Assembly (NCBI RefSeq): GCF_050571805.1
Contig: NZ_CP192219.1
Source: Halodesulfovibrio aestuarii
GTDB lineage: Bacteria; Desulfobacterota; Desulfovibrionia; Desulfovibrionales; Desulfovibrionaceae
DNA: 64,000 nucleotides
Strand: one strand, 5' to 3'
In this document: in pieces, positions 8,382-20,211 of the stretch
How positions within the stretch are numbered: position 1 is the first letter of the stretch
Layout: each line of letters starts with the position of its first letter
Notes under the pieces: generated by a model
The model's input: only the letters and a program-made list of their open reading frames with translations
Database searches by the model: none
What the model was told of the DNA's origin: nothing
Program-made: the position numbers and the translations under genes

Positions 8382-9143
8382 ATGTATTCAATTTCAGCAA
8401 TATTTGGTGTCGTGGTGGTCTTTTTGGTCTTAGCTATTCGTGTAATGAATGAATACGAACGGGCTGTAGTTTTTCGTTTAGGCCGGGTCCTACAGGCTAA
8501 GGGGCCGGGACTTATTATCCTTATTCCTGTTATTGATCGCATGATTCGTGTTTCAATGCGTGTGCTGACATTGGATGTTCCTGCTCAGGATGTGATAACA
8601 CGCGATAACGTTTCGGTGCAGGTAAGTGCGGTTGTCTACTTTAAGGTGGTAGAACCGACAAAATCTATTATCGAAGTAGAGGATTTTTTATTCGCAACAT
8701 CCCAGCTTGCGCAGACTACGCTACGTAGCGTTTGTGGTGGGGCAGAGCTTGATGAATTATTGGCGCATCGTGAAAAAATGAATATGCAGATTCAGGATTT
8801 GCTAGATAAGCAAACGGCTCCTTGGGGTATAAAAGTCAATTCTGTTGAGTTAAAACATATTGATTTACCGCAAGAGATGCAGCGCGCTATGGCTAAGCAG
8901 GCTGAAGCTGAACGTGAGCGTCGAGCGAAAGTTATTAATGCTGAGGGTGAATATCAGGCTGCAACAAAACTTTCTCAAGCAGCAGAAATCATAGCCCACC
9001 ATCCTCAGGCTCTTCAGTTACGTTATTTACAGACCATGCAAGAAATATCTACAAATGCAGGATCAACCCTGATTCCAATTCCACTAGACATTATGACTAA
9101 ACTCATGCCACAAAAAGGCGTTAATTCGACAGACGATACTTAA
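8382..9143 (+). CDS. Slipin / stomatin-like (SPFH, band 7) membrane protein
   Basis: A 253-residue SPFH protein: one N-terminal membrane segment (residues 2-20), then NEYERAVVFRLGRVLQAKGPGL (about 23-44) and RVLTLDVPAQDVITRDNVSVQV, hallmarks of the slipin subgroup. The C-terminal part is a charged coiled coil (QRAMAKQAEAERERRAKVINAEGE) used for oligomer assembly. Slipins form membrane-associated rings and are commonly paired with NfeD proteases, as here. The start ATG at 8382 is preceded by GGGAGA; the in-frame TTG at 8370 lies within the ribosome site region and is rejected. Confidence 0.94.
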   Translation: MYSISAIFGVVVVFLVLAIRVMNEYERAVVFRLGRVLQAKGPGLIILIPVIDRMIRVSMRVLTLDVPAQDVITRDNVSVQVSAVVYFKVVEPTKSIIEVEDFLFATSQLAQTTLRSVCGGAELDELLAHREKMNMQIQDLLDKQTAPWGIKVNSVELKHIDLPQEMQRAMAKQAEAERERRAKVINAEGEYQAATKLSQAAEIIAHHPQALQLRYLQTMQEISTNAGSTLIPIPLDIMTKLMPQKGVNSTDDT

Positions 9144-9215
9144 TTCCGACCGCTAGTAAAATTTAACCGGTGGCTCGGATTACATACACATGATTCCATC
9201 GCTAGGAGCTTTTGA

Positions 9216-10223
9216 ATGCATATTCTTGTAACTGGAGCTGCCGGTTTTATCGGCTCAGCACTTTCTCAGCGCTTTCTTTCCGCTGGTAATACCGTTGTTG
9301 GTCTTGATAACTTGAACGATTACTATAGCGTTCAGCTAAAAAAAGACCGTCTCGAGCCTCTTCTTGCTAATCCAAACTTTCGTCATGCCAATTTTGATTT
9401 AGCAGATCGGAAGTCTATGCGTGAAATGTTCGCTGCTGAGCAGTTTACTCATGTTGTAAACTTGGCAGGTCAGGCAGGGGTTCGCTATTCAATCGAAAAT
9501 CCAGATTCATATGTAGATGCAAACCTTGTGGGGTTTGGAAACATTCTTGAAGGTTGCCGCCATAATGATGTTAAGCATCTTGTGTATGCATCTTCCAGCT
9601 CTGTATATGGTCTGAATACGAATATGCCTTTTGACACTCATAAGGCCGTGAATCATCCGGTTAGTTTATATGCAGCTAGTAAAAAGGCGAATGAGTTGAT
9701 GGCGCATACTTACAGCCATTTATACGGCTTGCCGACAACAGGACTTCGTTTCTTTACAGTATATGGCCCGTGGGGGCGTCCAGATATGGCACTATTTCTG
9801 TTCACAAAAGCAATTCTTGAAGGTAAGCCAATAAACGTCTTCAACCATGGTAAAATGAAACGAGACTTTACCTATGTTGATGATATTGTGGAAGGAGTTG
9901 TTCGGGTTACCAATAAAATTCCAGAAGCTAATCCTGATTGGGATAGCAACAATCCTGACCCAGCTTCCAGCTCTGCGCCTTACCGTGTGTATAATATCGG
10001 TAACAATAATACCGTAGAACTTGGTCGTTTTATCGAAGTTCTTGAAGAAAAGCTTGGGCAAAAGGCTGTGAAAAATATGATGGAAATGCAGCCGGGTGAT
10101 GTTGAAGCAACCTATGCAAATGTCGATGACCTTATGAACGATGTAGGCTTTAGACCGGATACTCCGATCGAAAAGGGCATAGGAGCATTTGTTGATTGGT
10201 ACCGTGAGTACTATAATGTGTAG
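9216..10223 (+). CDS. UDP-glucuronate 4-epimerase-like NAD-dependent sugar epimerase
   Basis: A 335-residue short-chain dehydrogenase/epimerase: NAD-binding TGAAGFIGSAL at residues 6-16, LDNLNDYYSVQLKKDRL at 30-46 (diagnostic of the UDP-glucuronate 4-epimerase subgroup), catalytic Tyr152 and Lys156 in YAASKK, and RFFTVYGPWGRPDMA in the substrate pocket. The reaction would interconvert UDP-glucuronate and UDP-galacturonate for surface polysaccharide or lipopolysaccharide. The standalone setting, with its own terminator at 10244, gives no pathway context. UDP-glucose 4-epimerase activity is less likely given the DYY motif. Confidence 0.9.
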   Translation: MHILVTGAAGFIGSALSQRFLSAGNTVVGLDNLNDYYSVQLKKDRLEPLLANPNFRHANFDLADRKSMREMFAAEQFTHVVNLAGQAGVRYSIENPDSYVDANLVGFGNILEGCRHNDVKHLVYASSSSVYGLNTNMPFDTHKAVNHPVSLYAASKKANELMAHTYSHLYGLPTTGLRFFTVYGPWGRPDMALFLFTKAILEGKPINVFNHGKMKRDFTYVDDIVEGVVRVTNKIPEANPDWDSNNPDPASSSAPYRVYNIGNNNTVELGRFIEVLEEKLGQKAVKNMMEMQPGDVEATYANVDDLMNDVGFRPDTPIEKGIGAFVDWYREYYNV

Positions 10224-10228
10224 TTACG

Positions 10229-10244
10229 TTTTTCATGTGAAATA
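10229..10244. promoter_or_regulatory. Degenerate parS-like sequence (13 of 16 bases)
   Basis: TTTTTCATGTGAAATA lies six bases after the epimerase stop. It matches the parS consensus at 13 of 16 positions but has TG in place of CG in the centre, so binding is doubtful. It is listed because better matches lie within 300 bases. Confidence 0.25.
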
Positions 10245-10277
10245 AAAAAAGGGCTCTTTTTTAAGAGCCCTTTTTTT
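10244..10277 (+). terminator. Intrinsic terminator after the epimerase gene
   Basis: The arms AAAAAAAGGGCTCTT and AAGAGCCCTTTTTTT form an uninterrupted stem with A and T tracts on either side, so it can act in both directions. Confidence 0.9.
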
Positions 10278-10327
10278 GTGTAAAGGTCTATTCTGGGGGT
10301 CGTGTACAAAAGTGATAAGAAAAATTT

Positions 10328-10343
10328 TGTTTCACATGAAACA
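10328..10343. promoter_or_regulatory. parS-like ParB binding site (15 of 16 bases)
   Basis: TGTTTCACATGAAACA differs from the consensus TGTTTCACGTGAAACA by one central base. It is in the intergenic region about 240 bases before the chosen parA start. Confidence 0.65.
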
Positions 10344-10524
10344 AAAAAATAAAATTTTCTAATTAGTTTGTCTTTGTGAATGGAGTATAACGGGGCAAAT
10401 AAGGTCTCTTTTACTGTATACACGTCACTGCTTTGTGTTGACATAAACATAATATATTAACTAGCAATAAAAAGTCACTACGCGACAGTGTTTTTAAAGA
10501 GGGTGGGAATGGATGATTTTGTGA

Positions 10525-10540
10525 CGTTTCACGTGAAACA
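10525..10540. promoter_or_regulatory. parS site directly upstream of parA
   Basis: CGTTTCACGTGAAACA contains the perfect 14-bp palindrome GTTTCACGTGAAAC and matches the parS consensus at 15 of 16 bases. It ends 43 bases before the GTG start of parA, so ParB loading here could also affect parA expression. Confidence 0.85.
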
Positions 10541-10583
10541 TCTCGCACAATTATCCAACTTCAACTGTACAAGAGAGGTTCAT

Positions 10584-11363
10584 GTGGCACGGATTATTGC
10601 TGTAGCTAACCAAAAGGGTGGAGTAGGAAAAACTACATCATCTGTAAACTTGGCAGCGTCGTTGGCTGTGATGGAAAAGCGGGTACTACTCGTTGACTGT
10701 GATCCGCAAGCAAACGCAACAAGTGGTATTGGCCTTGATGTGGATAGTTTGTCTAGCAATTTGTACCGCACTTTTTTTACACCAGAAAAAGCTTTGCACG
10801 CCATTTATCCTACCAGAACTCCATATCTTTCTGTGTTGCCTGCATCAACGGATTTGGTTGCTGTTGAATTGGAACTTGTCGATAAGATGGGCCGTGAATA
10901 CTATTTGCAGGACGTCCTTAAAAACGTTGCTTCACGATTCGATTATATTATTATTGATTGTCCGCCGTCACTTGGACTTATTACACTAAATGCACTTTGT
11001 GCTGCCCATGAAGTTCTTATACCACTTCAATGCGAATTTTATGCGCTAGAAGGGATTGTGAAGCTACTACAAACATATGAGCAAGTAAAAAAACGCTTGA
11101 ATACAAGCTTATCTTTACTAGGCGTAGTGCTTACTATGTTTGATACACGCAATAAGCTTTCTGCTCAGGTCAAAAATGAAGTAGAGCGCTGTTTTCCGGA
11201 ACATGTTTTCAAGACCATTATTCCTCGTAATGTTCGTCTTTCCGAAGCGCCAAGCTACGGAAAATCAATTATCCATTATGATATAAAATCAAAAGGCGCA
11301 GCAGCATATCTTGCACTTGCTAAAGAAGTAGCAATGCGAAATGCCCCTGCGCCTGCAAGATAA
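10584..11363 (+). CDS. parA: Chromosome partitioning ATPase ParA (Soj)
   Basis: ParA is the nucleoid-binding ATPase that moves ParB-parS complexes apart. The protein (259 residues from GTG 10584) has the deviant Walker A motif KGGVGKTTSSVNLA at about 11-24, DCDPQANATSG near 40, and the Walker B/switch region YIIIDCPPSLGLITLNAL near 120. The C-terminal motif LSEAPSYGKSI is also typical. I chose GTG 10584 because AGAGAGG lies five bases upstream and the length then matches the family. The longer in-frame version from 10488 would place parS inside the gene. parB follows after a small opposing gene. Confidence 0.95.
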   Translation: MARIIAVANQKGGVGKTTSSVNLAASLAVMEKRVLLVDCDPQANATSGIGLDVDSLSSNLYRTFFTPEKALHAIYPTRTPYLSVLPASTDLVAVELELVDKMGREYYLQDVLKNVASRFDYIIIDCPPSLGLITLNALCAAHEVLIPLQCEFYALEGIVKLLQTYEQVKKRLNTSLSLLGVVLTMFDTRNKLSAQVKNEVERCFPEHVFKTIIPRNVRLSEAPSYGKSIIHYDIKSKGAAAYLALAKEVAMRNAPAPAR

Positions 11364-11378
11364 ATATAGACTATGTAG

Positions 11379-11822
11379 CTATTCAGGATAGATGCATTCC
11401 GGTTCACAAGATTCGCCGGAAGGCTTTGTAGCTTCAAGGCAGACATGATCTTTAAAATGTTTTTTACGTACGGTGCTGCCGCATTTTTCACAATGGAAAA
11501 CAAGAAGACCGCTTAAAGATGCATTTTTAAGATAGAAGACTCTAGGAGTATCCTCTTCCCAGTTCTCTGACTTTGCACCACATGCGTTGCAGGTAACTCC
11601 TGGGTTAAATGGATATTTAAAATCCCAGTAATCTTTAAACGTCTCCCAGTCTTCAATAGGTTCTTGATGAATCTCAGAAGTAGGTTGTTTGTCCTGAGCC
11701 TGATCAAGAATCTCTGATATTTTTTTACCAGCTTTTTCCCAGATTTCTGGGCTAAGCAGTACGCCGTGTAAGTTACCGTCGCGGTCATAAAGCGGCTTAA
11801 CATGGGTTTCATATTCGGACAT
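11379..11822 (-). CDS. Small zinc-ribbon-containing hypothetical protein between parA and parB
   Basis: A 147-residue acidic protein of unknown function, encoded against parA and parB. The N-terminus (residues 1-60) has a short beta-rich segment (VKPLYDRDGNLHGVLLSPEIWEKA) and a helix. The C-terminal half holds CNACG and CEKCG about 45 residues apart, likely one zinc site, followed by further Cys residues (HVCLEA, ESCEPECIYPE). The ATG at 11822 has GGAGG upstream; the in-frame extension to 11897 is unlikely because it would run into the parB promoter region. Its stop lies 15 bases from the parA stop (convergent), and its start diverges from parB. Confidence 0.8.
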   Translation of the reverse strand: MSEYETHVKPLYDRDGNLHGVLLSPEIWEKAGKKISEILDQAQDKQPTSEIHQEPIEDWETFKDYWDFKYPFNPGVTCNACGAKSENWEEDTPRVFYLKNASLSGLLVFHCEKCGSTVRKKHFKDHVCLEATKPSGESCEPECIYPE

Positions 11823-11907
11823 TTCAGCCTCCAATAACGTGCCGATTTTTTGTGAGTGTGAATATAATAGAGTCATGTCGAAAAGACATATTGTCAAGGA
11901 GATATAT

Positions 11908-12801
11908 ATGGCAGGAGCACAGAGAGGGTTAGGCAGAGGGTTAGATGCACTGTTTAAAAATACAGAAACTGTAGAAGAAAATGAAAGCCCGAATATGCTT
12001 CCGTTACGTCTTTTGCATGCGAATCCAAACCAGCCCCGTAAACAATTTGATGATGCTGCTTTAGAAGATTTGGCAGCTTCTATTCGAGAAAAGGGTGTGC
12101 TTCAGCCGTTACTTGTTCGACCACAGGTTGTGGGTGGAGAGCTTTCTTACGAAATTGTTGCCGGTGAGCGCAGGTTCAGAGCAAGCCAACTCGCAGGTAT
12201 CCGTGAAGTGCCGGTTGTTATCCGTGAACTTGATGATATGGAAACGTTGGCGATTGCGTTGATTGAAAACCTTCAGCGTGAAGATTTAACGGCTCTTGAA
12301 GAAGCAAAAGGCCTGCAAGAATTAAAAGATCAGTTCAACCTTTCACAAGAAGAACTTGCAAAACAGGTAGGTAAAAGCCGTTCTGCAATTGCAAATACAT
12401 TGCGCCTTCTGCAGCTTCCCGACATGGCTCAGGAAGCCTTATCAGCGGGGACTATTACAGCAGGGCATGCGCGAGCTATTTTATCTGTTGATGATATTGC
12501 CCGTATTGATTTTCTTGGTCTTATTGTTTCACAGATGCTTACTGTGCGCGAAGCAGAAGCACTTGCGGCTTCCTGGAAAGAGCATAAGAGTTTTGCTCTT
12601 CCGAAAGATACAAAGAATGAAACTCCAAAAAATGAAAAGTCAGCAGTATTAAAAGAATTTCAAAACCAGTTAACAACTCTTTTTTCCAGTAAAGTTACTA
12701 TGAGCGGTACTGAAAAAAAGGGGAAAGTTATGTTGGCTTATAATACAGAAGCAGAACTGCATGAGTTGCTTGGTAAACTGGGAATTAAACAAGCAGGATA
12801 A
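11908..12801 (+). CDS. parB: Chromosome partitioning protein ParB (Spo0J)
   Basis: A 297-residue ParB with the usual N-terminus GLGRGLDALF (residues 8-17). The CTP-binding/nuclease-fold domain follows (LLHANPNQPRKQFDD, GVLQPLLVRP, and GERRFRASQLAG near 88-99), then ENLQREDLTALEEA and the parS-recognising helix-turn-helix (SQEELAKQVGKSRSAIANTLRLLQLP near 150-175). A C-terminal dimerisation region ends the protein, beyond a charged linker. The ATG at 11908 follows AAGGAG; the in-frame extension to 11839 runs against the neighbouring gene's start. It should bind and spread from the parS-like sites described here. Confidence 0.95.
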   Translation: MAGAQRGLGRGLDALFKNTETVEENESPNMLPLRLLHANPNQPRKQFDDAALEDLAASIREKGVLQPLLVRPQVVGGELSYEIVAGERRFRASQLAGIREVPVVIRELDDMETLAIALIENLQREDLTALEEAKGLQELKDQFNLSQEELAKQVGKSRSAIANTLRLLQLPDMAQEALSAGTITAGHARAILSVDDIARIDFLGLIVSQMLTVREAEALAASWKEHKSFALPKDTKNETPKNEKSAVLKEFQNQLTTLFSSKVTMSGTEKKGKVMLAYNTEAELHELLGKLGIKQAG

Positions 12802-12863
12802 CACTAACGTATTGCTATGCATGCAGAAGTGACAGAGTCATTATTCTGAGGATAACATTATAT

Positions 12864-13877
12864 ATGGTAAATAAAGATACACTTGCAGAGCGCGTCGACA
12901 GCTTCTCCGGATCGAAAGTACTAATTATCGGCGACATCATGATAGATGAGTATTTAATGGGGAGTGCAGATCGAATTTCACCAGAAGCGCCGGTTCCGGT
13001 TGTTCATGTCAGTAGTGACAGACATGTTCTTGGTGGAGCTGGAAACGTAGCTAAAAACGTTTGTACACTCGGTGGCGCTCCTAAAATTATTACTGTTTCT
13101 GGTGCGGGAATGGGGGCAGATTTATTGACGGCATTGTTGGATTCTGAAGGAATCGAGCATGACATTCAGCAAATCGGTACTCGTAAAACAACTCGTAAAA
13201 CACGTATTCTTGCAAGCAATCAGCAAATGATACGTATTGATCGCGAGGATACTGCGTCCATCTCCGGTAATGATCTTGATCAGCTTATGGAACGTGTTGA
13301 AAGCTGTATTGCTGAATATAGTGTTGTCATTGTTTCCGACTATGGCAAAGGAATTGTAAGCAAAGAATTTATGGAGCGATTGAGTTTTCTGTGTGAAGCG
13401 CAGAAGAATCAACCAAAGATTTTTGTCGATCCAAAGACACCAAATTTCAAGCTTTACCAAAACGTGTTTATTCTTACGCCAAACTCCAAAGAAACAAGCG
13501 AAGGTGCAAATCTTCCTGTTGGCAGCCAGAAAGAGATTCTGGACGCAGGGCGAGAAATATTTCGTCTTCTTGGATGTGATAAGTTACTTACCACATTAGG
13601 GCCGCTTGGTATGGCGCTTTTTGATGATGAAAATACCGTGTGGCATGTTCCAACAATGGCGCAGGAAGTGTTTGATGTAACAGGGGCAGGTGACACAGTT
13701 ATTGCTACTGCAGCTCTTGCCGTTGCATCCGGTTGCTCCCTTGTGGACTCATGCGTGCTTGCAAACTATGCAGCCGGTGTAGTTGTAGGGCATGTTGGAG
13801 CAGCCTCTGTTACTCCGGATCAGTTGATCGAAACTATTCAGAATCTGCCCCTCCCTCCTGTTGAAAAATGGACTTAA
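12864..13877 (+). CDS. rfaE1: D-glycero-beta-D-manno-heptose-7-phosphate kinase
   Basis: A 337-residue PfkB-family sugar kinase. Seen are VLIIGDIMIDEYLMGSADRISPEAPVP near residues 19-45 and GGAGNVAKNV near 56-65 (both typical of heptose-7-phosphate kinases), and the catalytic DVTGAGDTVIATAALA near 271-286, with the Asp base in GAGD. It would make heptose 1,7-bisphosphate for ADP-heptose, the lipopolysaccharide core sugar. The C-terminal cytidylyl/adenylyltransferase domain of the bifunctional HldE is absent, so the adenylyltransferase must be encoded elsewhere. A terminator follows at 13981. Confidence 0.93.
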   Translation: MVNKDTLAERVDSFSGSKVLIIGDIMIDEYLMGSADRISPEAPVPVVHVSSDRHVLGGAGNVAKNVCTLGGAPKIITVSGAGMGADLLTALLDSEGIEHDIQQIGTRKTTRKTRILASNQQMIRIDREDTASISGNDLDQLMERVESCIAEYSVVIVSDYGKGIVSKEFMERLSFLCEAQKNQPKIFVDPKTPNFKLYQNVFILTPNSKETSEGANLPVGSQKEILDAGREIFRLLGCDKLLTTLGPLGMALFDDENTVWHVPTMAQEVFDVTGAGDTVIATAALAVASGCSLVDSCVLANYAAGVVVGHVGAASVTPDQLIETIQNLPLPPVEKWT

Positions 13878-13980
13878 GTGTTAGTTAGGTATATAACTAT
13901 CGTTGAACATTAGTTTAGGGATATGTTTTGTACAATATGTCGCGATGCGGTATACTATTAGGTTATTCACACTAAGTATA

Positions 13981-14012
13981 AAAAAGGCCCGGAGTATGTT
14001 CTCCGGGCTTTT
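13981..14012 (+). terminator. Intrinsic terminator after the heptose kinase gene
   Basis: The arms AAAAAGGCCCGGAG and CTCCGGGCTTTTT around a TATGTT loop form a strong GC-rich stem with a T-run, immediately before the next small gene. Confidence 0.9.
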
Positions 14013-14027
14013 TATTTGGTATTGCAG

Positions 14028-14492
14028 ATGAATATAAAAAGAGTCTCATTTATACGTACCATTCTACTATACATATGCGTTCTGTTTATTACAGGCTGCG
14101 CATCAATGAGCAGATTTAAGAATTATAGCGCTAATGAACTGTATAGAGGTTATCTGGCGAAGGATGAAGTGATTCTTGCATTGGACGGAAGGATCGTTCA
14201 TGTGGAAGGTACCATTACGCGGATAGATCAAAGTAAGTTACGTGATGTATTTATTGAGCTTAATTCTCGAGTCATTGTAATTTTAAGAAAAGATGAGATT
14301 ACTAAGATTTCGAAAATTGGATTAAAAAATGGTGATACTATAACAATAGAAGGTAATTTTGACGGTGAAGGTGTATTGTCAAAATGGCTTACCAACGCCA
14401 ATAATAAGGTTTTAGTCATAGAAAACGGGCAAATTATCGACAAAGACTGTTGGTATGATTTTGAGAATTTTGAAAACCCGCTTTTCTTTTAG
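14028..14492 (+). CDS. Small putative lipoprotein with OB-fold-like domain
   Basis: A 154-residue protein of unknown function with a signal sequence and lipobox FITGC (Cys24). The mature part has the repeated beta-strand pattern of an OB-fold (VEGTITRIDQSKLRDVFIEL, VIVILRKDEI, LKNGDTITIEGNFDGEG). This resembles the tRNA_anti-like family of small secreted or lipid-anchored OB-fold proteins. The start ATG 14028 lies 16 bases after the preceding terminator stem and has no good ribosome site; the alternative TTG at 14016 lies just beyond the terminator T-run. It is followed directly by the rRNA promoter region, so expression may be weak. Confidence 0.7.
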   Translation: MNIKRVSFIRTILLYICVLFITGCASMSRFKNYSANELYRGYLAKDEVILALDGRIVHVEGTITRIDQSKLRDVFIELNSRVIVILRKDEITKISKIGLKNGDTITIEGNFDGEGVLSKWLTNANNKVLVIENGQIIDKDCWYDFENFENPLFF

Positions 14493-14604
14493 TTTGAATT
14501 GAAATTGATTTTATATGAAAAAACTTTTTATTTTTAAAATCAGTATGTTATCAAGTAATCTGATGATTGTTTAGAAAAAGCACTAAAAAAATATTAAAAA
14601 CATG

Positions 14605-14633
14605 TTGACGGAGAGGGCTGGTTTGCATAGAAC
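14605..14633 (+). promoter_or_regulatory. Sigma70-type promoter P1 of rRNA operon 1
   Basis: TTGACG and TAGAAC are separated by exactly 17 bases, behind an A-rich stretch. The same -35/-10 pair with the same spacing stands in front of operons 2 (41263) and 3 (47370), which supports a real promoter. Confidence 0.75.
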
Positions 14634-14747
14634 GTCTCTCGCTGCAACGGAGCAGCCCAAACGGGTCGCACCAAAACAGCTTGTTCATTTTCAATTAACG
14701 ACGCAAAAACGAAAGACAACTTCTTCGAAAGTAATTCAAAAAAGAGG

Positions 14748-14776
14748 TTGACTCCTGAAGTAAGATAAGGCAAAAC
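14748..14776 (+). promoter_or_regulatory. Possible second promoter P2 of rRNA operon 1
   Basis: TTGACT and CAAAAC are 17 bases apart; the -10 is poor. The copy is conserved at 47514-47542 before operon 3. Confidence 0.4.
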
Positions 14777-14821
14777 GCTTTTCGCACTTCGGAAGACAAC
14801 TGGTCTTTTGTCGTCGCTTGG

Positions 14822-14853
14822 AAACTCTTTGACAATTAAATAGCGAATCGGAT
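14822..14853 (+). promoter_or_regulatory. BoxA-like antitermination element and 5' arm of the 16S processing stem
   Basis: CTCTTTGACAA (14825-14835) resembles boxA. The whole stretch to 14853 is complementary, with one mismatch, to 16469-16500 beyond the 16S 3' end. The roughly 30-bp stem is the usual RNase III processing substrate that loops out 16S. Confidence 0.8.
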
Positions 14854-14917
14854 TGATTTAGAGATCAGCTAGCGTTGTTCGTTACTAAGGTAACGGGCAA
14901 TTCAATACAGAATTATT

Positions 14918-16460
<1,543 letters not shown>

Positions 16461-16547
16461 AAGAAAAAAATCCGATTCGCTATTTAATTGCAAAGAGTTT
16501 TGCGTTGATCAACTTTTGATCACCTGCTCTTTACATATGTAGGCAAC

Positions 16548-16624
<77 letters not shown>

Positions 16625-16641
16625 CCTTACACTACCCAAGT

Positions 16642-16717
16642 GGGGGCGTAGCTCAGCTGGGAGAGCACCTGCCTTGCACGCAGGGGGTCAACGGTTCAAT
16701 CCCGTTCGCCTCCACCA
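16642..16717 (+). tRNA. tRNA-Ala (TGC)
   Basis: A 76-base cloverleaf starting GGGGGCG and ending CGCCTCC-ACCA, with the anticodon TGC in CTTGCAC and the T-arm GGTTCAATCCC. CCA is encoded. It lies 17 bases after tRNA-Ile in the spacer. Confidence 0.98.
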
Positions 16718-16735
16718 TTTGGTGGAAACAGCATA

Positions 16736-16747
16736 TGTTCTTTAACA
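16736..16747 (+). promoter_or_regulatory. Spacer boxA antitermination element (operon 1)
   Basis: TGTTCTTTAACA matches the bacterial rRNA boxA consensus TGCTCTTTAACA at 11 of 12 bases and sits between tRNA-Ala and 23S, the normal place. It is conserved at 43487 and 49502. Confidence 0.75.
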
Positions 16748-16882
16748 AGTAAATTTTTGGTAGTTGTCATTACTCAAGAGTGAGTAGTGGTTGCAATCCA
16801 AGTATTATACTTGGCTGAAACCTCAGGGTTTCTGCTCTTTTACAATCGATAGGGACGGAAAAGAATGTCCGTAGAAAAATAA

Positions 16883-19808
<2,926 letters not shown>

Positions 19809-19932
19809 TTTTCTACACTAAATCATTCTTTTCCTCCCTATTAGATTAATATTTCAGGGTTCGTCCTTTGACGTGGCAGCAAGGTAAATATTGCTCGCCT
19901 TTCCAAAGAACAGACTAACCCGCCATATTTTT

Positions 19933-20046
19933 CTTGGTGGCCATGGAGGTTGGGGTACACCCGATCCCATTCCGAACTCGGAAGTTAAGCCGACCATCGC
20001 CGATGATACTGCAGGGGAGCCTGTGGGAAAGTAGGTCGCTGCCAAG
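19933..20046 (+). rRNA. rrf: 5S ribosomal RNA (operon 1)
   Basis: A 114-base sequence whose ends pair (CTTGGTGGC with GCTGCCAAG), with the conserved CCGATCCCATTCCGAACTCG block. It lies about 125 bases after 23S and is followed by a terminator. Confidence 0.96.
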
Positions 20047-20056
20047 ATTTATTTTA

Positions 20057-20092
20057 AGACCGCGTTTCAAACGAAATGCGGTCTTTTTTTTG
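20057..20092 (+). terminator. rRNA operon 1 terminator
   Basis: The arms AGACCGCGTTTC and GAAATGCGGTCT around the loop AAAC are followed by eight T residues. The right arm has one T in place of C compared with operons 2 and 3, giving a G-U pair. Confidence 0.93.
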
Positions 20093-20145
20093 TCTGATAG
20101 AGTGCTATGAAGTGCTCTGTCTTTCAGATTTGGGAATAAGCATAC

Positions 20146-20181
20146 AAGAAAGCCGGTTGTCATACGACAACCGGCTTTCTT
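20146..20181. terminator. Second, bidirectional hairpin between operon 1 and nrdJ
   Basis: The 15-bp perfect arms AAGAAAGCCGGTTGT and ACAACCGGCTTTCTT enclose the loop CATACG. It lies between the convergent rRNA operon and nrdJ and probably serves as a backup terminator and as the nrdJ terminator. Operon 2 has the same hairpin inverted (loop CGTATG). Confidence 0.75.
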
Positions 20182-20211
20182 TATATATTCAAACCTGTCT
20201 GTGATTATGTC

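Larger units (their letters stand above)
14493..14917 (+). other. Promoter and leader region of rRNA operon 1
   Basis: This 425-base gap holds no gene. It contains an AT-rich stretch (14510-14600, a possible UP element), two promoter-like sequences (14605 and 14748), a boxA-like element and the 5' arm of the 16S processing stem. About 14530-14880 is nearly identical to 47295-47640 upstream of operon 3 but unlike the upstream region of operon 2. Confidence 0.8.

Noticed and set aside
10229..10244. TTTTTCATGTGAAATA counted as a full parS site
   Set aside because: Three mismatches including the centre; kept only as a low-confidence feature, not used as evidence for the cluster.
10488..10583. 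32-codon N-terminal extension of ParA
   Set aside because: It would include the parS site, and the GTG at 10584 has a good ribosome site and gives the usual length.
10584..10600. Sigma54-like TGGCACGGATTATTGC at the parA start
   Set aside because: The spacing is one base too long and the sequence is the start of the parA coding region itself.
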